From assembly GCA_963770295.1 (NCBI GenBank), contig CAVYPA010000017.1, positions 248,001 through 312,000 on the forward strand: a stretch of 64,000 nucleotides of DNA, given 5' to 3'. Below the pieces are notes generated by a model that did not search any database, was not told the DNA's origin, and saw only the letters and a list, made by a program, of their open reading frames with translations. Position 1 is the stretch's first letter. Every line of letters begins with the position of its first letter. The translations under genes were made by a program, and so were the position numbers. This DNA comes from AWTP1-13 sp963770295 (lineage in GTDB: Bacteria; Pseudomonadota; Alphaproteobacteria; Rhizobiales; Hyphomicrobiaceae). This document shows, one piece after another, positions 9,103-18,087 of this stretch.

Positions 9103-9349
9103 CCCCCGCGGGGCAGGCCGGCAGTCGGCAGCCCAGCCCCCTCGGCGACCCCCCACACTCTCTTGGCCGGCGGGCTTTTGCGCCCTTGCTCAAACCAGCC
9201 GGCTTGCGCGGGGCCACGCGCTGGGGCAGCTTGCGCCGGGTTGGCGTGTTGCTCCGCGCCGCGGCCCCCGTTCGATCGGCTCGACACCCGTGCGTTATAG
9301 CGCGAAAATCCCGCGATTTGGACCGCGCCTGCGACCTCGCCCGGGGTGG

Positions 9350-9979
9350 GTGCGGGGCGCGTTGGCGGCGCCTCGCAATGCGGGCGTTGCCGTTGCCGTC
9401 CTTTTCGCAGCCCTCCTCGCCGGCCCCGCCGCCGCAATCACCGAGGACGTGCGCGGCGGCCCGCAAGACGCGCTGAGCTTCACCGATGCCGACGGCCGCG
9501 TCGTCCTGAGCAGTGATTTTCCGGACAAGTGGCTCCTCATCTATTTTGGCTATATGCACTGCTCGGATCTGTGCCCGACAGGGTTGAGCGTGCTCGCCAA
9601 TGCGCTCGATCAGATCGGGCCCGCCGCCGCGCAGGTCCAGCCCTTGTTTGTGACCGTCGATCCCGAACGCGACCGGGGGCCCGAGCTTCGCCGCTTCGCG
9701 GAGGCCTTTGACAAACGCCTGATCGGCCTCGGTGGCTCCCTCGCGGACATCAAACGGGCCGCCGCCGCGCTCGGTGTGTCCGTCGAGAAGGTGGCGCAGT
9801 CAGACGCGGGCTACGTCGTCGACCACAGTTCGGGCTACGTGCTGATCGACCCGGCGCGCAAAAGCGTGCGCTCCTTGCGTTTCGCCGAGCCGCACCTCCT
9901 CGCTGCCAAGCTGATCGCCGTCATGGCCGCGGCCGGCACACCGCTCGGCGCTATCAACAATATCGGCGCCTATCGCTGA
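9350..9979 (+). CDS. SCO1/SenC family copper chaperone / thiol-disulfide protein
   Basis: The protein has a thioredoxin fold with the SCO signature FGYMHCSDLCPTGLSVLANA. This provides the two copper-binding cysteines (CxxxC), and the conserved distal histidine is in VVDHSSGYVLID. SCO proteins deliver copper to the CuA site of cytochrome oxidase or act as periplasmic thiol reductants. The frame is open far upstream, but the signal peptide (AGVAVAVLFAALLAGPAAA) sets the real start close to it. The GTG at 9350 gives about 209 residues, and a TTG at 9362 is an alternative. Its 3' end overlaps the convergent LVIVD gene by 10 bases. Confidence 0.85.
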   Translation: MRGALAAPRNAGVAVAVLFAALLAGPAAAITEDVRGGPQDALSFTDADGRVVLSSDFPDKWLLIYFGYMHCSDLCPTGLSVLANALDQIGPAAAQVQPLFVTVDPERDRGPELRRFAEAFDKRLIGLGGSLADIKRAAAALGVSVEKVAQSDAGYVVDHSSGYVLIDPARKSVRSLRFAEPHLLAAKLIAVMAAAGTPLGAINNIGAYR

Positions 9980-11421
9980 GCCGCCGCGGTGAAATTGCCG
10001 ATGCGCCGGGCCTGACCCGTCAACTTGAGAATATGCATGCCGGTATTGGCCCGATCCACGGCATAGATGTAGCCGCGTTCGTCGATCTCCACATTGTTGG
10101 TCTGGATCGCCACCTTGCAGCGTTCGGCGCCGGTCTCCAGGGTAATACAGCGCTTGTCGGTGTTGCGCGTGACCGCCGGGATATAGTGCGCCACTTCCTT
10201 GAGGTGGTAGGGATCGCGAATGTCGACGGCGCGCACACCGGCATTGAAGTGCGAAAAGAACATCAATCGCTTGTAGTAGACGGGCGCCGCACTTTCGTTG
10301 GAGGCATGCGTGCCGAAGCGCCCGCCGCGGCTGCAGAAGCCGCCGCTCGCCTCGGGCACGCCCCAGGTTGCCACCGAGGCGGGATAGCGCTCCACCGTCA
10401 CGTCGACCATCCACACGAACTGACGCGCCTCCTCACACTCGTTCTTGATCTGCTCATTGGTGACGACCACAAAGTTGCGGACCTTGCCCACCTTGTCCTT
10501 GGCAAATTCCGCCACCGGCAGCTCCAGCACCGGAAAGGTCGTGTGCGCGCCCGTGAGCGGCGACATTGCGAGCCGGCCGACCTGCGGATAGGTGAGGTTG
10601 TCATCGGTCGGCTCCTTCGGACCATTGAGGAGCTTCTCGCGGTCGACGATCTGCAGCACGCCGCCCTCGTTGGTGCCGTAGCCGAAGTAAATGCGGTTGC
10701 CCTTGGGACCCGTGGAGATGGCGCCGTGCAGTCGGGTGGGAACGGGACCGCCGGCTCCGGGCTGCTGGCCCGGCAGCCCGAAGTCGCGAATTTTCACGGG
10801 TTTGGCCGGATCGGCGAGGTCATAAACTTCGGTCATGCGCGGCACCCGCCAGCCGGCAACGCCCGAGACGAGGTAGGCAATGCCCGTATCGCATTCCCAC
10901 CAATTCTTGTGTGTGCCCTTCAACCCGTCGAGGCGGGTGACGAGCTTGGGGCTGCTGGGGTCGGAAGTGTTCCAGATCTCGTGCGCCTGATTGCCGAACG
11001 TGCGCAACATGTAGACGGCGTTGGGATCGCCCTTGGGCAGGCTCTTGCCGTCGCACACGCGCACCATCTGCGCCCCGCCATCCTCCGCGAGCCCCTCATC
11101 GCCGGGAATGTGAAACAGGTAGGTGGGGTGGCGCGGGTCGGTCACATCGACGATGGACGTGCCGTTGAACTCTTCCGCGCCCGTCAGCGCGTTGCGCGGC
11201 TTTGGCACCTCCTTGCTGCCGCCGTGATGGCCGATGTAGGCGATCCAGCGCTCGCCCTGCTTGTGGATGGTGGGTTGGTAGGCGCTGCGCGCCTGCAGGT
11301 CGCTGGAGCCGACGAGGGCCATGTCCTTTGCCTCGGCCCGCGATTGGGCGAGGAGCGGTTGCGGCACCGCGGTAAGCGCCGCTAACAGTCCGCCGAGGCC
11401 AACTGTGGCTAAGTGCACCAT
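9970..11421 (-). CDS. Exported LVIVD-repeat (beta-propeller-like) protein
   Basis: About 483 residues from the ATG at 11421. A signal peptide (MVHLATVGLGGLLAALTAV, cut near LLAQS) is followed by repeated blade-like motifs: SIVDVTDPRHPTYLFHIPGD, EIWNTSDPSSPKLVTRLDGL, VYDLADPAKPVKIRDFGLPG and VRAVDIRDPYHLKEVAHYIP. These are LVIVD repeats, found in extracellular proteins of mostly unknown function. The frame is open another 470 bases upstream, but that is the antisense of the neighbouring MBL gene. It lies 44 bases downstream of that gene, so the two probably form an operon. Four cysteines in the second half may form disulfides. Confidence 0.8.
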   Translation of the reverse strand: MVHLATVGLGGLLAALTAVPQPLLAQSRAEAKDMALVGSSDLQARSAYQPTIHKQGERWIAYIGHHGGSKEVPKPRNALTGAEEFNGTSIVDVTDPRHPTYLFHIPGDEGLAEDGGAQMVRVCDGKSLPKGDPNAVYMLRTFGNQAHEIWNTSDPSSPKLVTRLDGLKGTHKNWWECDTGIAYLVSGVAGWRVPRMTEVYDLADPAKPVKIRDFGLPGQQPGAGGPVPTRLHGAISTGPKGNRIYFGYGTNEGGVLQIVDREKLLNGPKEPTDDNLTYPQVGRLAMSPLTGAHTTFPVLELPVAEFAKDKVGKVRNFVVVTNEQIKNECEEARQFVWMVDVTVERYPASVATWGVPEASGGFCSRGGRFGTHASNESAAPVYYKRLMFFSHFNAGVRAVDIRDPYHLKEVAHYIPAVTRNTDKRCITLETGAERCKVAIQTNNVEIDERGYIYAVDRANTGMHILKLTGQARRIGNFTAAAQR

Positions 11422-11465
11422 TTCCTCCCCCTGTTTGTTTGCCGTGGCCACAGCTTGCTTCGACC

Positions 11466-12419
11466 TTAAGGGTCGGCGACCCAAGCGAAGGCCTGTCCCT
11501 TTCGTTCCACGCGTCCGAAGCCCGGAAACGGCATATGGTAGCAAAGCACCTGCAGCTTGTCGGTCACGGCCAGGTCCAAGAGCTTGCGCCGGCTGGCGGC
11601 GGCCTTGGCCCCATCCATGTCGGCGGCCGGGCGCCAGTCGGGATGGGCCAACGCAATGTGATTGTTTTGCACGGCATCGGCGGTAATCAGAAGCGCGGTG
11701 CTGCCCGACGTCAGCAACACCGAAATGTGGCCCGGCGTATGCCCCGCGGTGTCGAGGGCGACGATCCCCGGCGCAATTTCGGCGCCCGGTTTGATGCGTT
11801 GCGTGCGTTCTTCGATGGCCCTGAAGACGCGTTTTGCCCCCGCCGCGATCCCTTCGACGGGTCCCCTGAGGAGCCCTGCCTCGCCGCCGGTCCAAAACTC
11901 AAACTCCCTGGCCGACACCAGGTACTGCGCCCGCGGAAAGCGCAGGCTGTTGTCCAATTCGTCGATCAGGCCCCAGAGGTGATCGGGATGCGCGTGGGTT
12001 AGCACGACCTTGCCGATCGTCTCGGGCGCGATCCCCGCGGCTTCCAAGCTTTCGGCGAGGTGGCCGGCCGTGGGCTCCCAGGTGCCACCCGACCCCGCAT
12101 CGATCAAAATGTGCTCATCGCCGGCTCGCAAAAGGGCGACATTGATGTGGAAATTGACGCGATCGGGACCGAGGCCACGTCCCCCCAGGAAGCCTTTGAC
12201 CTCGCTCGCCCCAACATTGGTCGCCAGCATTTGCAAGGGGACGACGAGGTGCCCGTCGCTCAACACAATGAGCTCGCGTGCCCCCAACGACAGGCGATGG
12301 TGGGCGGCGGCGAACGGTTGGACCTCCTGCGCGCCGGCGTTGCCGCCGACCCCGCCGGCGGCGAGCCCCCCGCTGGCCTGCAGGAAGGCACGGCGGCTCA
12401 GGTGCGAGTTCGTTGCCAT
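11466..12419 (-). CDS. Tat-exported metallo-beta-lactamase-fold hydrolase
   Basis: About 317 residues starting at the ATG at 12419. The start MATNSHLSRRAFLQASGG is a clear twin-arginine signal. The MBL metal site is THAHPDHLWGL (HxHxDH), with a further metal-ligand region at TAGHTPGHISVLL and ITADAV near the C-terminus. The family includes lactonases, esterases and other hydrolases; the lactonase-like layout (LIDAGSGGTWEPTAGHLAES) is suggestive only. Tat export fits a metal-loaded enzyme folded in the cytoplasm. It is probably co-transcribed with the LVIVD gene downstream. A paralogue lies at 18088-19107. Confidence 0.85.
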   Translation of the reverse strand: MATNSHLSRRAFLQASGGLAAGGVGGNAGAQEVQPFAAAHHRLSLGARELIVLSDGHLVVPLQMLATNVGASEVKGFLGGRGLGPDRVNFHINVALLRAGDEHILIDAGSGGTWEPTAGHLAESLEAAGIAPETIGKVVLTHAHPDHLWGLIDELDNSLRFPRAQYLVSAREFEFWTGGEAGLLRGPVEGIAAGAKRVFRAIEERTQRIKPGAEIAPGIVALDTAGHTPGHISVLLTSGSTALLITADAVQNNHIALAHPDWRPAADMDGAKAAASRRKLLDLAVTDKLQVLCYHMPFPGFGRVERKGQAFAWVADP

Positions 12420-12671
12420 GGGCAGTGTCCCCAAATGGCGAAGGGCAGGCGCGGCCAAAGGCGGGGGCTCCCGGGGGGGCCTGCCAAGCCGGGGCCCGTT
12501 GTAAGCCGTCTTCGGCCTCGCCGGCAAATTCCCCCGCGGGCTGGCGGGTGAGACATGAGCGCTTTTGCCGGCGCCGTTCCCGGTTGCCGGCGCCAAAAGG
12601 TTGCAAAGCTCTGAGGCGGGGGCCCATCATGGCGGCCGCTCGAGGTCCTGAAACAACAGCGGGAGTTGACC

Positions 12672-13676
12672 GTGACGGCCGCGACCAATCGACAAATCCT
12701 GCTCGTGCAAGTCCCCACGGGCAAACTGGGCCCGGAGCATTTCGCATTGCGAGAGGGCGCGATCCCCGCGGCCAATGCCGGCGAGGTGCTCCTCAAGGTA
12801 CGCTACCTCTCGCTTGATGCCGCCAACCGCGCCTGGATGCAGGGCGCCACCTATCGCGACGCGGTGGTGGCGGGGTCGGTCATGTCGGGAGCCGCCGTCG
12901 CCGAGGTGGTCGAGAGCAAAGCGCCACCTTTCTCCCCGGGTGACCTCGTGTTTGCCGATACCGGCTGGCAGGACTATGCCGTGCTGCCGGCCAAACGCCT
13001 CGTCGCGTTGCCCAACATCGAACCCATGACGCATCTGCTCAGCGTCTACGGCATTGCCGGGCTTACGGCCTACTTCGGTCTCCTCAAAGTGGCGATGCCG
13101 AAACCAGGCGACACGGTGGTCGTCTCGGCCGCGGCGGGCTCGGTCGGGTCCCTCGTCGGCCAGATCGCCAAAATCAAAGGCTGCCGCGTGGTCGGCATCG
13201 CCGGCGGCGCCGACAAATGCCAGTGGCTCTTGCAGGAGCTGGGCTTCGATGCGGCCGTCGACTACAAGGCCGGCGCGACCTTCAAGGCGCTGAAAGCCGC
13301 CGCACCCGGCGGCATCGACGTTTACTTCGACAATGTCGGCGGCGACATCCTCGAGGCCTGCCTGGCACAGATGAACATCGGCGGCCGGATTTCCTGCTGT
13401 GGTGCCATTTCCGCCTATGACGGGCCGGCGCCGGCGGCCGGCCCGCGCGGCATTCCGGGTCTGATTGTCGTCAAACGCCTGACGTTGAAGGGCTTCATTG
13501 TCACGGACTATTTCGCGGAGCGCGACCAGGCGATTGCCGATTTGCGCAGCTGGGTCGCAGCCAACAAGCTCAAGGTGCAGGAAGACGTCATCGCCGGGCT
13601 GGAAAACACGCCGGGCGCTTTAATCGGTCTGCTGGCCGGACACAATCGCGGCAAGCGCATGGTTAAGGTCGCTTGA
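12672..13676 (+). CDS. NADP-dependent MDR oxidoreductase, CurA/prostaglandin-reductase-like
   Basis: About 334 residues of the zinc-free medium-chain dehydrogenase/reductase family. The nucleotide-binding motif is AAAGSVGSLVGQIAKIKG, and VGIAGGADKCQWLLQELGFD, AVDYKAGATFKAL and FDNVGGDILEACL are close to the curcumin and leukotriene/prostaglandin reductases. Such enzymes reduce alkenal or alkenone double bonds with NADPH. I chose the GTG at 12672, six bases after GGGAG; a TTG at 12666 would sit too close to that site. It stands alone between convergent and unrelated genes. Confidence 0.87.
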   Translation: MTAATNRQILLVQVPTGKLGPEHFALREGAIPAANAGEVLLKVRYLSLDAANRAWMQGATYRDAVVAGSVMSGAAVAEVVESKAPPFSPGDLVFADTGWQDYAVLPAKRLVALPNIEPMTHLLSVYGIAGLTAYFGLLKVAMPKPGDTVVVSAAAGSVGSLVGQIAKIKGCRVVGIAGGADKCQWLLQELGFDAAVDYKAGATFKALKAAAPGGIDVYFDNVGGDILEACLAQMNIGGRISCCGAISAYDGPAPAAGPRGIPGLIVVKRLTLKGFIVTDYFAERDQAIADLRSWVAANKLKVQEDVIAGLENTPGALIGLLAGHNRGKRMVKVA

Positions 13677-14195
13677 GGCGACCGCCGACCTCGCACAGGG
13701 ACCCGCCGGGTGCAGTCCCTTGACGCCAAAGGCGAACAACAAAGGCCGCGCTCTGGCTGAGAGAGCGCGGCCGACCTAACAGGTCTCGTCCTGACTGAAA
13801 GCCGGGCGGCCTGCCCGCGCATATGCATACCGAAAATGCGCGGGAGCCACCTAAGTTCCCTGCTCATCAGACTTTTTTACCGGCCTAGATGCCCGCCACG
13901 GCGGCTAGGGTCTCTTTTTTTGCACTGCGAAAGACGCCGGCGAGCCCATGCTGTCCCGTCCCGTCGCCACCGCTCGTCACGTTAGCGCCGCCGCCAATCG
14001 CACCAAGCCTGACCCGCCGCGGCCACCTCCTCGGGTCAGCCCGATTTGCCCGATATTTCTCGAACGCCGCCGTCGTCCCCGTGCCAGGGGGAGCAACGCA
14101 ATTCTTGCGCAGCGCTATCTGGCGGGCCCGTCGGGCGGCGCCTATCGTGATCGGGTTCGGCAAGCATTGAGAAGAAGGGATGGCTGGGGACGCCC
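13677..14195. other. Intergenic region with strong hairpin, no gene seen
   Basis: About 520 bases separate the reductase and malic-enzyme genes. The stretch includes the hairpin listed separately and other GC-rich inverted repeats. Frames on both strands are short, Pro/Arg-rich and unconvincing. The promoter of maeB should lie in the right half. Confidence 0.5.
13744..13772. terminator. Perfect 11-bp hairpin after the reductase gene
   Basis: GGCCGCGCTCT at 13744-13754 pairs perfectly with 13762-13772 around a 7-base loop. It lies 67 bases past the reductase stop. No T run follows, so it may act as an mRNA-end stabiliser or a factor-assisted terminator rather than a classic intrinsic terminator. 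Confidence 0.5.
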
Positions 14196-16472
14196 ATGGA
14201 TGAAAAACTGCTTCGCGAAGCTGCCCTGGACTACCATCGCGCGCCCGTTGCCGGAAAGATCTCCGTCGCCCCGACCAAAGGCCTCACCAACCAGCACGAT
14301 CTCTCCCTCGCCTATTCGCCGGGCGTGGCCTATGCCTGCCTCGCCATCCGCGACGACCCCCAGCAAGCGGCGGCCCTGACCTCGCGCGCCAATCTGGTGG
14401 CCGTGGTGAGCAACGGCACGGCGGTGCTCGGCCTCGGCAACATCGGTCCTTTGGCTGGCAAACCGGTGATGGAAGGCAAGGCCTGTCTCTTCAAGAAGTT
14501 CGCCGGCATCGACGTGTTCGACATCGAAATCGATGCCACGGATCCCGATCGGATCGTTGACATCGTCGCCGCGCTCGAGCCCACCTTCGGCGGCGTCAAT
14601 CTCGAAGACATCAAGGCGCCCGAGTGCTTCGTGGTCGAGCGCAAGCTGCGCGAGCGCATGCAAATACCGGTCTTTCATGACGACCAGCACGGCACGGCCA
14701 TCATCGTCTCCGCCGCCGTGCTCAACGGCCTGAAGCTCGTCGGCAAAGAGATCGGCCAGATCAAGGTTGCAGTCTCCGGCGCTGGCGCCGCCGCCCTTGC
14801 CTGTCTCGATCTCTTGGTCGCCCTCGGGCTCAGGCGCGAACGCGTGTTTGTCGCCGACATTCACGGCGTCGTCTACAAGGGCCGCGCGGCGGAGATGGAC
14901 AGCGAAAAAATACGCTACGCCCAGGACACCAAGGCGCGCACGCTTGCCGACATCGTACCCGGCGCCGACCTTTTCCTCGGCCTGTCGGCCGGCAACGTTT
15001 TGCGCTCCGAGATGATCACCGATATGGCGGACAATCCGCTGATCCTCGCGCTCGCCAATCCGGAGCCCGAAATTAGGCCCGAGGTCGCCCTCGTGGCCCG
15101 CCCGGATGCCATCCTTTGCACGGGACGGTCCGATTATCCCAACCAGGTCAATAACGTGCTGTGCTTTCCCTTTATTTTTCGGGGCGCGCTCGATGTCGGT
15201 GCGACCCGCATCAACGAGGCCATGAAAATTGCCGCCGTGCACGCCATCGCCGACCTCGCCCAGGCCGAGGCATCCGATATCGTGGCCAGCGCCTATGGCG
15301 GGCAATCCTTGAGCTTTGGTCGGCACTATCTGATCCCGCGGCCCTTCGATCCGCGGCTGATCGAGCGGATTGCGCCGGCGGTGGCCAAGGCCGCCATGGA
15401 CAGCGGGGTGGCGACGCGTCCGCTTGCCAATCTCGAGGTCTATCGTCAGCAGCTCGCCCGCTTCGTCTATCATTCCGGCAACAGCATGAAGCCGGTCTTC
15501 GAAGCCGCGAAGCTGGCGCCCAAGCGCGTGATCTATGCCGAAGGCGAAGAGGAGCGCGTGCTGCGTGCCGTGCAGGTCGCCGTCGACGAGGGCTTGGCGC
15601 ACCCCGTGCTCGTCGGCCGCGCCGACGTGATCGCCAGGCGCATCGACGCGCTGGGCCTTCGCCTCAAAATCGGCGACGGCTGCGAGGTCGTCAACATCCT
15701 GAGCGATCCTCGCTATTCGCAGGTGGTCGCCGAATACTATCAGCTGGGCCGACGCAAGGGCATCACCGAAGCCATCGCCAAAGAGGCGATGCGCAGCAGG
15801 GCCTCCCTGATCGCCGCCATGCTGCTGCGGCGTGGCGATGTCGATGCCATGCTGTGTGGCACGGTCGGCACCTTCGACGAGCACCTCGGCTACATTAGCG
15901 ACGTGATCGGCCGTCGCCCGGGCGTACGCACGCTCGCGGCCATGAACATGCTGATGCTGCCCAATCGCCAGATTTTCATCTGTGACACCTACGTCAATCA
16001 CAATCCGAGCCCGGAAGACATTGCCGAGATGACGCTACTCGCCGCCGAAGAGGTTCGCCGCTTCAATCTGACACCGATCGTGGCGTTACTTTCGCACTCG
16101 AGCTTCGGCAGCTCGGCGGCCCCCGAGGCGCGGCTGATGCGCGAGGCCCGCGTCATCCTGATCGAGCGGGATCCGAACCTGATCGTGGAAGGCGAAATGC
16201 GTGGTGACGCCGCCTTGTCGAAGCTGGTCCTCGACGACGTTTTCCCGAATTCGCGGCTAGCGAACGATGCCAATCTGCTGATCATGCCCAGCGTCGATGC
16301 CGCCAATATCTCCTACAATCTTCTAAAAATTGCCGCCGGCAGCGGCATTACGGTCGGCCCGATATTGCTCGGCACCGCCAAGCCCGCCCACATCCTCGAG
16401 CCGGCTGTCAGTGTCCGCCGCATCGTCAACATGACGGCGCTGGCCGTGGTCGACGCCAACACGCAACGCTAA
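14196..16472 (+). CDS. maeB: NADP-dependent malic enzyme with phosphotransacetylase-like domain
   Basis: This 758-residue protein has the full length of the large MaeB type. The N-terminal malic domain contains SLAYSPGVAYACL with the catalytic tyrosine and the lysine segment MEGKACLFKKFAGID, then FHDDQHGTAIIVSAAVLNGL. The NAD(P)-binding domain has AVSGAGAAALACLDLLVALG. From about residue 430 the phosphotransacetylase-like domain begins (KRVIYAEGEEERVLRAVQVA). The enzyme decarboxylates malate to pyruvate with NADPH formation, and the extra domain is thought to mediate allosteric control by acetyl-CoA. The ATG has GGGGA at good spacing. The NADPH could feed PHB synthesis, for which a reductase gene lies 4 kb away. 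Confidence 0.95.
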   Translation: MDEKLLREAALDYHRAPVAGKISVAPTKGLTNQHDLSLAYSPGVAYACLAIRDDPQQAAALTSRANLVAVVSNGTAVLGLGNIGPLAGKPVMEGKACLFKKFAGIDVFDIEIDATDPDRIVDIVAALEPTFGGVNLEDIKAPECFVVERKLRERMQIPVFHDDQHGTAIIVSAAVLNGLKLVGKEIGQIKVAVSGAGAAALACLDLLVALGLRRERVFVADIHGVVYKGRAAEMDSEKIRYAQDTKARTLADIVPGADLFLGLSAGNVLRSEMITDMADNPLILALANPEPEIRPEVALVARPDAILCTGRSDYPNQVNNVLCFPFIFRGALDVGATRINEAMKIAAVHAIADLAQAEASDIVASAYGGQSLSFGRHYLIPRPFDPRLIERIAPAVAKAAMDSGVATRPLANLEVYRQQLARFVYHSGNSMKPVFEAAKLAPKRVIYAEGEEERVLRAVQVAVDEGLAHPVLVGRADVIARRIDALGLRLKIGDGCEVVNILSDPRYSQVVAEYYQLGRRKGITEAIAKEAMRSRASLIAAMLLRRGDVDAMLCGTVGTFDEHLGYISDVIGRRPGVRTLAAMNMLMLPNRQIFICDTYVNHNPSPEDIAEMTLLAAEEVRRFNLTPIVALLSHSSFGSSAAPEARLMREARVILIERDPNLIVEGEMRGDAALSKLVLDDVFPNSRLANDANLLIMPSVDAANISYNLLKIAAGSGITVGPILLGTAKPAHILEPAVSVRRIVNMTALAVVDANTQR

Positions 16473-16658
16473 GCGAGCCCAAAAGGAGAGGCCACGCTGC
16501 AGGCCCACGCCGTAGCCCGCCCCGCCCTGTCCTCTGCACGATCGTGCACGGCATGCAGGACATGCGCGAGGTCGGCCGCGTCGGCCTCAAAAGTACTGAG
16601 GACGCTGGCGCTGATTATCGACCCGATCGCGGCCAATACGGCCGACCCCCGGGGGAGG

Positions 16659-17963
16659 CTACCTTGCGCTGCGCATTAGATCGGGTTCGCCCTGGGACCC
16701 GGGGGCGTCGATGTGAGTTGCGAGCTCCAGGTCGGCTGCGGAGCCTGCAAGATCACCCTTGTCATGCAAAGCCCTGCCACGATTGATGTAGGCGACCGCC
16801 AGCATCGGGTCGATCTTAATCGCCCGCGTAAAGTCGGCAATGGCCCGTTCGTAGCGACCCTTCTCGTACCAGATCAAGCCGCGCTCGTTGTAGGCTCTGG
16901 CGTCGGAGAACCCCAGCCTGATTGCCTGATCAAAATCCACCAGGGCACGATCGAGCGCACCGTTGCGCCGCCAGTAGATCCCACGATCGGTGAATGTGGC
17001 GGGGTTGCCGGGATCGATGCGGAGCGCCAGTTCGTAGTCGGCCAGTGCGCGGTCCTGATCACCCTTCCCGCCCCATGCGCTAGCGCGGTGGCGATGCGCC
17101 AGAGCATTCCGCGGTTCAAGCCCTATGGCTGCGTCGAAGTCGGCGATAGCCCCGTCAAAGTCAGCCTGCTGGAGCCGGAGCAATCCACGCTTCAGGTAAT
17201 GGGCGGCGTCCGGAGAGGGGGTTGGCAGCTTTGCCTCACCATCGTTGGCAGCGACCGCCGCCGCGGCGTGCTGCTTGATGGTGGCGGCTGCGCTCAAGTC
17301 ATTGAGGCGCCGCTGCGCCCGCTCGGCGACGACGCCGTCGGCAGCACGCAGCGTATTGAGGAGTGCCACATCCTCCGCTGCGTCGATGAAAAGCATCAAC
17401 CGCGATCGTGCCAACTCCGCCTCGGGTGCCTCCGGATTGCGAAGCGCGAACGCCCAGATCCGCATCGGATCGCCGTTTTCTGCAATCTGTGCCCATTCGC
17501 GCGCCAGCGCGGGTGCGGGTGCCGCCGGGCTAGCCTGGTCGGTCTCGCGCTCGGCAACTTTCTCAGGTCCATCGTGTCCGGAACCGGCCACTTTCTGGTT
17601 CACCGCGGGATCGGCCTCGACGACCGCAACGGGCTGCTCGGGTGCCTCCTGCGGCTTGGCAAGCCATATCGCGAGAGTGAGCGAAACCCCGCTGACCAAC
17701 CCGGCGCTCGCAAGCGCCGTGGTTAGAAAGCGCCGTACCTTCTTCTGGCGGCGGAGGCGTAGATGACGATCGTAGGCCGCGCGCCGGTTCGGGTTAACCA
17801 GCAGTTCGTAGGCCGCGATGGCCTCCTTGAGATGCTGCTCGGCGCGCGCATTGCCGAAATTGACGTCGGGATGATATTTTTTGGCGGCCCTGCGAAGCGC
17901 TGCCCTAATTGCATTTTCGTCTGCGGATCGCGGCACACCAAGGATGTCGTAAGGTGTCTTCAT
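16659..17963 (-). CDS. J-domain / transmembrane / TPR protein
   Basis: About 434 residues from the ATG at 17963. Residues 1-65 form a DnaJ J-domain (KTPYDILGVPRSADENAIRA, with the diagnostic HPD in KKYHPDVNFG). A single TM helix follows at about residues 75-95 (ALASAGLVSGVSLTLAIWLA). After a charged, Ala/Pro-rich linker, five tetratricopeptide repeats occupy about residues 250-425, for example LQQADFDGAIADFDAAIGLE and YERAIADFTRAIKIDPMLAV. There is no Cys-rich zinc domain. The J-domain implies an Hsp70 partner in the cytoplasm, while the TPR part would sit across the membrane if the TM prediction holds. It is a single gene, with the second MBL gene upstream on the same strand. Confidence 0.85.
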   Translation of the reverse strand: MKTPYDILGVPRSADENAIRAALRRAAKKYHPDVNFGNARAEQHLKEAIAAYELLVNPNRRAAYDRHLRLRRQKKVRRFLTTALASAGLVSGVSLTLAIWLAKPQEAPEQPVAVVEADPAVNQKVAGSGHDGPEKVAERETDQASPAAPAPALAREWAQIAENGDPMRIWAFALRNPEAPEAELARSRLMLFIDAAEDVALLNTLRAADGVVAERAQRRLNDLSAAATIKQHAAAAVAANDGEAKLPTPSPDAAHYLKRGLLRLQQADFDGAIADFDAAIGLEPRNALAHRHRASAWGGKGDQDRALADYELALRIDPGNPATFTDRGIYWRRNGALDRALVDFDQAIRLGFSDARAYNERGLIWYEKGRYERAIADFTRAIKIDPMLAVAYINRGRALHDKGDLAGSAADLELATHIDAPGSQGEPDLMRSAR

Positions 17964-18087
17964 GTCTGGATCTAAGTCACCAGCCTCCCAGGTGACCTGG
18001 CGCGCGGATATTACGATCGTGCCGGCGCCAAGGACGTCGGCTTTCCGGTTGCGCAGGGTCAAGGTGAGGGGCCCGATGGAAAGCGTT

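Noticed and set aside
13885..14170. Two frames of about 92 codons before maeB on opposite strands
   Set aside because: Both are Pro/Arg/Ala-rich without domain or ribosome site and mirror each other.
14142..16001. 619-codon minus-strand frame opposite maeB
   Set aside because: Composition is that of an antisense frame; the plus strand encodes a full malic enzyme.
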